Notes under the pieces: model-generated | The model's input: only the letters and a program-made list of their open reading frames with translations | Databases searched by the model: none | What the model was told of the DNA's origin: nothing | Made by a program: the position numbers and the translations under genes | Part shown: in pieces, positions 55,351 to 64,000 of the stretch | Layout of the letters: each line of letters begins with the position of its first letter | Numbering within the stretch: the stretch's first letter is position 1 | Source: Allodiplogaster sudhausi | Lineage: Eukaryota > Nematoda > Chromadorea > Rhabditida > Diplogasteridae | Length of the DNA stretch: 64,000 bases | Direction: 5' to 3' | NCBI GenBank assembly: GCA_945643635.1 | Contig: CALZFC010000067.1 | Location: 1,560,001 to 1,624,000 of the forward strand

Positions 55351-57174
55351 AGTTTTTATTTGCCGATTAATTCTAAAAACTCAGATGCCACTTGAGGCAT
55401 TAGAGCCAGAAAGGCCATTCAGTTCTCGCCGACACATTCTGAATCCGCATTCATGTTCCACTTCCTATCAACTAAGTACTTATCAAAAGCAACCTGGTGG
55501 GTTTGATATTTGCTCGGTCAATAAAGCGAAATGGAACGGAAAGCTCTCGTTAAATCTTTGAGTTGTTCCTTGTAGAATCGCCACTTGCCACCGGTTCCTG
55601 TGGGAGGCGTGTCTTGCGTTTGGCAGAAGAGTGGGCCTTTGCGGTGCCATATCATTAATAGTAAATATTTATGAACAAAATGGCTCTCTACAGAGAAAAT
55701 TATGTTTGTATTCTCTTTCTATTTATTTTAAAAAATAAAAAAAAATTGCCAAGAAAAAAATTGAAATAATTCGCACCAATCCGAGAATTTCATTGCGGAA
55801 GAGTTCGAAGGCGCAGCGGCCAGTAAGGTACTCCTCGAACAGCAAGGTATTAGGGAGAAGAAAGTGAATGAGAGAGAGAGAGAGAGTAGGAGAGAGAGAG
55901 TCAGAGGCAGTGCGCGAGAGAGAAGGTGAGAAGGAAGAGAATGGGAGAGAGAGAGTGAGGAATGAGACAGCTAGTAAGATATAGAATGGACCAGTTTCAT
56001 CTAAAAACTGATGCCACTTTTGAGATATTGATGCTATAAACGCCATACAATTCTCGTTAACACATTCTGCAACCGCCATTGCCAATTAACAACTTATCCC
56101 GGTGGTTTTGATATTTGCGCGGTGAGAGAATGAAAAATATGGGGGGAGAGAGAGTGACAGTGAGAGAGTGAAAAATATGTTATGTAAACATAAAAAAAAA
56201 AATTAATGTGTATTTCAAAGTCCTGCACGGCTAAAGATCTAATTGGAAAGAGTAGTTTCCATTTGAAGATTACTTCTAAAAACTGGCGCCTCTAGAGGTA
56301 TTGCTGCTACATATATGTAAGTGCCATACAGTTCTCGCTGACACATTCAGCATTCGCTATTGCTAAACAACAACTTATCAAAACCGACCCGGTGGTTTTG
56401 ATATTAGCTCGGTCAATAAAGCGAAATGGAACGAGAGGATCTCGTTGCTCCGGTGGTCCTGGATGATATAGATTTCTAGACAGAAAGACTAATTTTTAAC
56501 AGCAGATTACTTCTAAAAACTGGTGTCTCTTGAGGTAGTGAAGCTTTTCTCGCGGGCACATTCTCCATCTTCCATTGCCAAACAATTACACTTATCAAAG
56601 GTGGTTTTGATATTTGCTCGGTCAATTAAGCGAAATGGAACGAAAACCTATCGTTAAGAACTGGTACGGTTCTGGTTTCATCAATGTTTCCTCTTGAAAA
56701 TGCTGACTAGCATTTATTCAATGACACATATCCTCACGTCCCATCGAAGTTTCACCATCCTTCATGAACCTTTCCATCTCAACGTCTGCGCATAATTCAA
56801 TCCTTCATTCTCACATCCCATGTCTCACAATCAGTCATTCGCCCCTGCAACCAATGGAGAGCAATCACAGAAAACACTTAATCCTGCACAAATTCCTGTG
56901 TCTGCACCCTTGCCTTGACCGCTAATATGTTATCTCTTTTTTATTCGACTAATTTATTCGACTTGAGGTATTGTTGCTATAAATGTCATACAGTTCCAAA
57001 CAACAACTTATCAAAAACGACCCGGTGGCTTTGATATTTGCTCGGTCAATAAAGCGAAATGGAACGAAAACCTATCGTTCAGAAGTCGATCTGATCTGGT
57101 TGAGTGAGAGAGATTCAGAGAAAGGAGAAAGGAGAAAGAATAAAGAGAAAATAAATAATCTCTCTTTCTGTCTT

Positions 57175-57206
<32 letters not shown>

Positions 57207-58759
57207 GCCGCTCACAGCCCTTTAACCGTACTAAACACTAAACAACCGGCGGTGCCGAAAGCGACCCGGTGGTTTTGAAATTTAATTTTCTCTGTCAATA
57301 AAGCGACACGGAAAGGAGCATCTCCGCTTGTTTCTTCACCGTGGAGATTACATAACATTTCCTCTAGAGAATTCTCACTAGCATTTTGCAACGACACGTT
57401 TCTGCTCTCACCATCAGAACGACGGATTTTTCAATTGCGTACCGGTGGTTTTTATGGCAAGCCCTGTCAACAATAAAGCGAAGCGGAATGAACATTTCCG
57501 CTGTTCCGTTGGAATTGTTCATTTCATAATAGTTCCTTCTGATAATACTTGCGAGCATTTCATAACGACACATCTCTTCACGTCCCCTCGATCTTCTAAC
57601 AACACCTTTTGTAATTTTTCGCTAACCGTTTCACCCTCCTTCTCCTCCTCCGCCCACCATTCAACGCTTCATTCTCCGTTCGCCCTGTCACTAAAGGAGA
57701 ACTATCACAGGAAAAAAAACAATTAATACATGCTCAAATAGCTGTGTCAGGTCGGCACTAACCAAAAATTTCACATAATAATACGTTATTATACTTGAAA
57801 AATATTTTCGATTATCGCGCTCCCTTAATCGAGCACTGTTATTTCCTCTTCCTAGCGGCCTACCTGGCGTCGTTTCGTGGTTATTTCAATGGCCACCAAA
57901 GATCTAATTGAAAAGAGCAGCTTCCATTTACAGATTACTTCTAAAAACTGGTGTCCTTTGAGATGTTGACGCTACAAATGCAATACAGTTCTCGCTGACA
58001 AACAACATATCAAAAACGACCCGGTGGTTTTGATATTTGCTCGGTCAATGAAGCGATATGGAACGAAAATCTATCGTTTCGTCCTCGATCTTTACTGGTT
58101 TCATCAATGTTTCCTCTTGAGAATACTGGCTATCATTTATACAAAGACACATCTCCTCACGTCCCCTCCATGTTCTTCTAAAATCACCTTTCGCAAATAC
58201 TTTTCACCCTCCTTCTCCTCCTTCGAGCATAATTCAATCTTTCATCCACACATCCCATCTCTCCGTCGTTGACCCCTGCAATTAAAGGCGAGCAATTACC
58301 GAGAAAGTATTTAATAAATGTTCAAATTGCCCGGACCGAGACCGCTCTCTCATTCTCTCCATGCTATTTCGCAGGTCGCAACTAACCGCAGTAGTAGAAA
58401 ATTTCACATAATAACATTTTATCTCACTTGAAATAATTTGTTCGATGGTCACGCTCAATAGTCCTAGTATTTTCTCATTACCTGACGCCTTTTCCGTCAC
58501 AGTCTTTCAAAAAGTCGCCAGATTATGGCCGTTGGTGCCCTGTCCCATCCCTCATCTCCACCAATGATGGTTCAATTTCAAGATTGCACACGACCCTTCT
58601 GGCTCGAATCAATCTTGCAGTTATGCGGATAACACCGCAATAATTGCCTCCTTTAACCTTCTCAGCGGGCCACCTCGTGGACGAAGGAGTGTTGTCGACA
58701 TGTTTTTTGTTGTTGCTTTCATTGGAGTTGCTCTGATGAAAAACTACTTTCTGCTTTAA
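55351..58759. repeat. Dense array of module copies, 0.4-0.7 kb apart
   Basis: At least seven passes of the TTCTCGCTGAC...GGTCAATAAAGCGAAA module (55430, 56060, 56335, 56545, 56995, 57250, 57995), several followed by a TTTCCTCTTGAGAATGCT...CCCCTCGAT segment and a Cys/Ser-like TTCACCCTCCTTCTCC segment (56745, 57630, 58210). From 58350 it is paralogous to the 5' flank of the 33-unit exon. Frames up to 120 codons are module artefacts. Confidence 0.6.
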
Positions 58760-59525
58760 ATGCTGCAAGCGTCGCAAGAGAAGAGAATGCGCAGTCGAGG
58801 GAGAAGGAGCGCGGGCAGCAACGGAGATGCCTGAAGCGGATGCGAAGAGTGCGAGCGAGAAGAAGGAGAGCGAAGAGGAGACGAAGCCAGTCTCCGCCAC
58901 TGAGAAGAAGGAGAGCGAAGAGGAGACGAAGCCAGTCTCCGCCACTGAGAAGAAGGAGAGCGAAGAGGAGACGAAGCCAGTCTCCGCCACTGAGAAGAAG
59001 GAGAGCGAAAAGGAGACGAAGCCAGTCTCCGCCAATGAGAAGAAGGAGAGCGAAGAGGAGACGAAGCCAGTCTCCGCCACTGAGAAGAAAGAGAGCGAAG
59101 AGGAGACGAAGCCAGTCTCCGCCACTGAGAAGAAGGAAAGCGAAGAGGAGACGAAGCCAGTCTCCGCCACTGAGAAGAAGGAGAGCGAAGAGGAGACGAA
59201 GCCAGTCTCCGCCACTGAGAAGAAGGAGAGCGAAGACGAGACGAAGCCTGTCTCCGCCACTGATAAGAAGGAGAGCGAAGAGGAGACGAAGCCAGTCTCC
59301 GCCACTGAGAAGAAGGAGAGCGAAGAGGAGACGAAGCCAGTCTCCGCCACTGAGAAGAAGGAGAGCGAAGAGGAGACGAAGCCAGTCTCCGCCACTGAGA
59401 AGAAGGAGAGCGAAGAGGAGACGAAGCCAGTCTCCGCCACTGAGAAGAAGGAGAGCGAAGAGGAGACGAAGCCAGTCTCCGCCACTGAGCGACACCTCCT
59501 TAGGCGATTCCATAGCCGTGCATAG
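58760..59525 (+). pseudogene. Terminal exon copy with 14 units of the 45-bp repeat, acceptor lost
   Basis: The frame starts A-TGC-TGC-AAG-CGT as in the other copies, reads CAVEGEGARAATEMPEADAKSAS, 14 uninterrupted EKKESEEETKPVSAT-type units, and ends RHLLRRFHSRA with TAG at 59523-59525. The acceptor present in the other two copies (TTAG) is TTAA here, so normal splicing into the exon is lost. The frame itself is intact. Start from the internal ATG at 58827 would give 232 residues. Units are more uniform than in the 33-unit array. It is called a pseudogene because of the acceptor, with real doubt. Confidence 0.55.
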
Positions 59526-60451
59526 ACTTGTTTTCTAATTTGCAACCCGCTCTGGCACTCACTTTGTATTTATTGAATGATAGCACTCAGTGTACATATT
59601 TATTGAATGATAAAAGTGCGTATACCCATTTTACAAGTGTTCGCTGACACATTCTGCCTCCGCCTTTATCTTTCATTGCCAAACAACAACAAATCAAAAA
59701 CGACCCGGTTGCTCGGTCAATAAAGTGAATTAGAACGAAAGGCTCTTGCTAATCCCTCGGTATATCCCGCTTCCTTAATATTTCCTATACATCTTGAGAA
59801 TGCTTGCACTAGCATTTCGGAACGACTAATCTCCTCACGACCCGTCGATGTTCTAGAAAGTAGAATATGACATGCATTCATACATGTGTACACATCAAAC
59901 AGTTAGAAATAATGATATTCTGGGTCGTTTGCATTATGCACTTCTTTGAACCATAAAAAATGGAAGAAAGGACCGTGAAAGAGCTTCCGTTGACTAGACA
60001 AAGTGATGCAAAATGATAATCATGATCATTTTTTGTATGACGCACGGCTTCGAGCAAAATGGGCATGACTTTTTACACTCCCCTTCCAGGGCATCACCGT
60101 CTGATACTCGTTAAGAGCCCTGAGTCAAGGCCGCATCGTTTACTCTCTGCCAGCATTTTTTAAAAATATTATAATGAAAGTTAAGAGAGCATGTCCGTAA
60201 GCTTGGAGCGCAGCCTGCCCCGGGCAAATTGTTTTCGAATTCATTAACAAAAATCATTTTTCTTATACAACTCGACCCGCTCTATGTAATGAGACTAATT
60301 TCATCATCATAAAAATTTTTCTCTTCATGATACATTACCGTAACCCTGAAAAATCATTGAGCCATAAATCCGTCCAAAACCTGTTTTGTCACTTTGTATT
60401 TATACTAATATACTTCTACACATCCGGCGTTTGAGAAATCGATCAATTTCT
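59526..60451. repeat. 3' flank and module block, copy 10
   Basis: 59540-59640 (TATTTATTGAATGATAGCACTCA) is paralogous to the 3' flanks at 26290 and 48430. The GGTCAATAAAGTGAA motif (59714), a CTTGCACTAGCATTTCGG segment and the long segment with TTTGCATTATGCACTTC (59929) follow. At 60183-60230 TTAAGAGAGCATGTCCGTAAG...GCCTGCCCCGGGC is a single decayed end of the TTAA foldback family. Confidence 0.6.
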
Positions 60452-60500
60452 GACAGCTGTCCTATAAATAAGCCAAATTAGTTTTAAAACCACCGGGCAG
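60452..60500 (+). promoter_or_regulatory. TATA/E-box promoter-like block, copy 4
   Basis: GACAGCTGTC at 60452-60461, TATAAATAAGCC next, then AAAACCACCGGGCAGTGATCATCGTTTGACC. A CT tract (60568-60850) ending in CTCTCTAAACTAACTTCTTCC follows at the same relative place as in copies 2 and 3. Confidence 0.5.
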
Positions 60501-60567
60501 TGATCATCGTTTGACCAAACGGTAACTTCGTGAAAAAAAATTGTTTTTATTAATAACAGTTATTTGC

Positions 60568-60610
<43 letters not shown>

Positions 60611-60749
60611 CTACCACTCTACTTCTCTCTATTTCCCTTACTCGCTGTCTCTTTCTCGTTCACTCTCTCTCTCTGTCTCACTCTCTCTCTTTCTCGCTAT
60701 CTCTCTCTCTCTTCCTCTCACTCTCTCTCTTTCTCGCTATCTCTCTTTC

Positions 60750-60787
<38 letters not shown>

Positions 60788-62800
60788 CCGTTTTCTCTGC
60801 TCTTTCTCGCTCTCTCTTTCACTGTCTCGTTCCCTCTTTCTCTTTCTCGATCTCTAGTTCTCTCGACCTCTCTAAACTAACTTCTTCCCTCGGAATGATT
60901 TTTTATGGAGCAGAAAATAAGGAGGAAATGTATTATTAAATGATAAGAGATTAGCATGAAAAAAAAACATTTTCATAGAATGTAGTTCAAACAATCGACA
61001 CGATTCTTAAAACGAAAGTAGGCCATGTGTTCAGCGAATTTGATTTTTTTTTTTTTAAGTGGAGGAACCTGATAAAGGAAACTCAATCTAGTAGTGTTTT
61101 ATACATATCTTATAAACGCAGCAATTAGCAATTAGGCGATCCTGGCATATATTTATTATTTTGCAGAAAAGAATCCCTAGTGGAATCTTAACTTTGTCCA
61201 CTCTTTCTCAGAGGGGCAATTTAGGAAATTTAACCTGAAAAAGGTGCATCATAAGGCCAGGGGTAAATTTAGCAATGGCATATGATATTTATCAACATCG
61301 CAATAAATTAACTTGGAAATGCAATTGTATTATTATTAAAAGTCTCCTACATGGATATAGGTTTCTAAAAAGAAAGATTTATTTTTATTCGCAGATTACT
61401 TCTAAAAACTCAGATGCCACTTGAATGATTGATTATGTACATAAATGTCATACAGTTCTCGCTGACACATTCTGCATCCACCATTGCTAAACAACAACCA
61501 GAAGCGACACGGTGGTTTTGATACTTGCTCGGTCAATATTGCGAAACTGAAGAGTAAAAAGCTGTTCTTAAATCGAGATGTATCCTTGCTCCCTTACCAT
61601 TAGTTAATATTTCCTACCGATCTTGAGATGTTCTAGAAAGGAGAATATGATATGCATACATACATATGTAAATACATATGTACATATATGTACATTATGA
61701 AACAGTTAGAAATGAGTAATATTCTAAATCCATTGCATTACGCACTTCCTTGAACCATAAAAAAAATGCAAGAAAGGACAGATAGAAAGAGTTTCCGCTG
61801 ACTAGACAATAGGACGCAAAATGATAATTATGTTTTTTTTACATGACGCACGACTGCAAGTAAAATGAGCATCGCTTTATCCCCTCCCCTTCCAAGGTCA
61901 AATCACTTTGGCATCGCCGGTTGTTACACGATTCGAGCCATGAATCAAGGCTGCATCGTTGACTCTTTTCCAGCATTTTTTTTTAAATATTATAATGCAA
62001 GTTAGTAAAATTAGAAAGTTAGAATTTTTCAGGGCCTCTTCTTTACGAACACTGACTTTTTCTTCGATGCAATCCTCGGAGCCAGCACTGAACACGAATA
62101 CCATCACTGCGGCGGCAGAGGTCGCGATCTTGAGAATGAGAGAGAGAGAGAGAAGAGAGAGAGTGAGAGAGAGAGTAAGAGAGTAAAAGAAAGAGAAAAG
62201 TGAGAGAAAGAGAAAGAATAAGAGAGCGAGAGAAACAGAATGAGAGAGACTGGGAGAAAGAGAATGGAAGAGAGGTATATTGACTAGACAAAAAGAAGCA
62301 AAATGATAATTATGATTTTTTTTTCTATTATAATGCACGGCTTCGAGTAAACTGAGCATCACTTTATACCATCCACTTCCAGAGCCAAATCAATTTGGCT
62401 CTGGAAGTGGATGCAGCGGGCGAGAGCTTGAGAATGAGAGAGAGGAGGAGAGAGAGAGAAAGAGAATGGGAGAGAGAGGGGAGAGAGAGAGAGAAAGAGA
62501 ATGAGAGAGAGGGCAGAGAGAGAGAGAAAGAGAATGAGAGAGAGAGGGGAGAGAGAGAGAGAAAGAGTGAGAGGGAGAAACAGAGATAGAGAGTAAAAGT
62601 AAGAGAAATGTGAGAGAAAGAGAAAGAATGTGAGAGCGAGAGAAACAGAATGAGAGAGACTGAGAGAAAGAGAGTAAGAGAGAGAGTGAGAGAGATTGAG
62701 AGGTAGTGAGAGAAACAGAAAGAAGAGAGAGAAAATAAAGAACGTGATTCCAAATCTACGGCGAGAGAATCGTCCATCGTCTGGGCATACGAGATCACTT
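60501..62800. repeat. CT tract, module block copy 11 and GA tracts
   Basis: 60568-60850 is a CT tract. 60860-61320 is AT-rich without recognised content. Modules resume at 61380 (GCAGATTACTTCTAAAAAC), with the GGTCAATATTGCGAAA motif (61530), ATCACTTTGGCATCGCC (61902), GAGCCAGCACTG (62080) and GA tracts (62130-62270, 62425-62740). No intact gene. Confidence 0.6.
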
Positions 62801-64000
62801 TCTATTATAAGCAAGGTAAGGCGGAAAACCACCGTGGTAGAGAGCAATACATTATGACAGAAGTTGAGACTCGCCAAATTTTTAGACATTTTTCAATAAA
62901 ATAAAAGTTTTTTTTTAATGTCATTCAATAATCATAATTTAACACATTATGAAAACTTTCCCTAAAACGAAACAAGAATAATTTATTCTCTCCAAAGATG
63001 TACTCGTTCTTCTGCTCATCGTCGTCTTCGATGCTTTCAACGGAGGCGCTACTAAAGTGCAGCCGAGCATAGTCCTACAGTAAATATATATTTATTGATA
63101 CTTAAATAAAACAATTTCAGAATAAGTAATAATTAGATAAATAAAAATTGCAAGTTACAAAGTTAGTCCCTTATATTAAAAATTGATGACTTTTTCTCAT
63201 TCTACTTATTCGTCGTCTGGTTATTGTTGAATCGCCACTTACCACCGGTTACTGTCTGAGGCGCCTATGTCTTGCGGTTGGCAGAAGTGTCGGCAGTTGT
63301 GGTGCCGAATTCCAAATTGTAAAAATTTATGAACAAAATGGCAAATACAAAGAAAAATATGTTTTTTTTAATTCATTTTGTTTATTTTAAAAATTGTAAT
63401 AATTCGCACCAATCGGAGAATCTCATAGAGGAAGAGTTCTAATTGAAAGGCGCTGCGGCAACTGGACATGCAACTGGACATTGAATCGTTTATTCGCAAG
63501 AAATCACTTTCCTATATAAGCATGGTTAGGCAGAAAACAACCGATTCATTATGCCAGAAGAAGACAGTCGCAAAACTTTTCTGAAATTTTTCAATAAAAA
63601 TAGAACCTTAAAGAGGCTTTAGTCGATAATCATAATTTAACACATTAAAAAATGTTTTTTTTTCTTAAAACGAATTTTTTTTCTTTTTTTTCGTCGTCAT
63701 CTTTGATGCCTTCAAGGGACTCGCTTCGAAAGTGCAGCCGAGCATAGTCCTTAAGTAAATATATATAACACAATTTACAATTATATATATATATATATAT
63801 AATTGTTTGATGATTAAATAAAAGAATTTCAGAATAATTAATAACTATATAAATAAAAATCACAAGTATCAAAGTAAAAACATTAAATGAAATTAATGTA
63901 AAATCTAGCATTACTTCGTAGACATAGTATATAAATCGATTGCGTCTTCTGTTTACTGTAGAATCGCCAATTGCCACCGGTTACTGTGAGAGGCGCGCAT
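62801..64000. repeat. Two further partial module passes to the window end
   Basis: A promoter-like TATTATAAGCAAGG...AAAACCACCGTGG block (62810-62840) is followed by ATTATGACAGAAG (62851) and a minus-strand exon-like segment (62990-63074), then GGCGCCTATGTCTTGCGG (63261) and ATGAACAAAATGGC (63330). A second TATATAAGCATGGTTAGG block (63513-63530), ATTATGCCAGAAG (63549) and exon-like segment (63690-63749) follow. The window ends inside a module (GGCGCGCAT). Confidence 0.6.

Larger units (their letters stand above)
29140..61560 (+). repeat. Dispersed GGTCAATAAAGCGAAA module, at least 17 copies
   Basis: Copies with consensus CCGGTGGTTTTGATATTTGC then TCGGTCAATAAAGCGAAAYGG are near 29143, 32353, 44566, 46292, 48860, 50271, 50450, 54544, 55515, 56411, 56620, 57043, 57294, 57466, 58042, 59714 and 61530, all in plus orientation. 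Most follow TTCTCGCTGACACATTCTGC and a CAAACAACAACTTATCAAAA segment. The unit contains AATAAA in most copies. It is absent from the first 29 kb. Confidence 0.75.

Noticed and set aside
29140..61560. CRISPR-like array of short repeats
   Set aside because: Repeat copies are hundreds of bases apart, diverged, and embedded in larger duplicated modules of a eukaryotic genome.

Overview
The window is animal nuclear DNA, most likely from an arthropod. Introns are GT-AG, the AT-rich background is saturated with CT/GA microsatellites, and the one gene recognised with confidence is the 3' end of neurexin (Nrx-1). Its last exons encode a membrane span and a cytoplasmic tail ending in an arthropod-type PDZ ligand (KEWYV). 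The species cannot be named from the sequence.

Region 1 (about 1-23.1 kb, + strand): 3' part of neurexin. A Ser/Thr/Pro mucin-like stalk exon (10359-11193, with an internal alternative donor after 10505) is followed by exons at 20607, 21477, 21946, 22116 and 22438, with the stop at 22570-22572. LNS/EGF exons are not in the window and presumably lie upstream. Introns are mostly CT/GA repeat; one carries a 400-bp hAT-type MITE with a perfect 8-bp target duplication.

Region 2 (24.9-26.3 kb, + strand): a four-exon gene for a small secreted cysteine-rich protein, with a TATA box, signal peptide, R-x-K-R processing site, runs of Cys and a charged tail. The tail holds one copy of a 15-residue unit (EKKESEKETKPVSAT).

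Region 3 (26.4-64 kb): a mosaic of locally duplicated sequence. The terminal exon of the cysteine-rich gene recurs at 46.8 kb and 58.8 kb with its 45-bp unit amplified to 33 and 14 copies. Around these are many diverged copies of a non-coding or degenerate module set: a GGTCAATAAAGCGAAA motif in at least 17 copies, TATA/E-box promoter-like blocks, and a conserved minus-strand exon-like segment. Inserted into it are a 2.37-kb foldback element with TTAA target duplications (a paralogous empty site is visible at 48.56 kb), a Tc1/mariner-like MITE, and a 10.2-kb block with a decayed Polinton/Maverick.

The Polinton (about 33.6-43.83 kb, mainly - strand) keeps an intact double-jelly-roll major capsid gene, a minor capsid (penton) gene, an adenovirus pX-like basic protein, a chromodomain integrase, an adenain-type protease, small virion-type proteins and a zinc-finger protein. 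Integrase, minor capsid and basic protein are each broken only by in-frame stops. The protease is split by a 2.48-kb composite insertion. One end of the element is inverted between two nearly identical 116-bp inverted repeats. No protein-primed DNA polymerase B and no packaging ATPase were found, so this is a truncated, non-autonomous relic.
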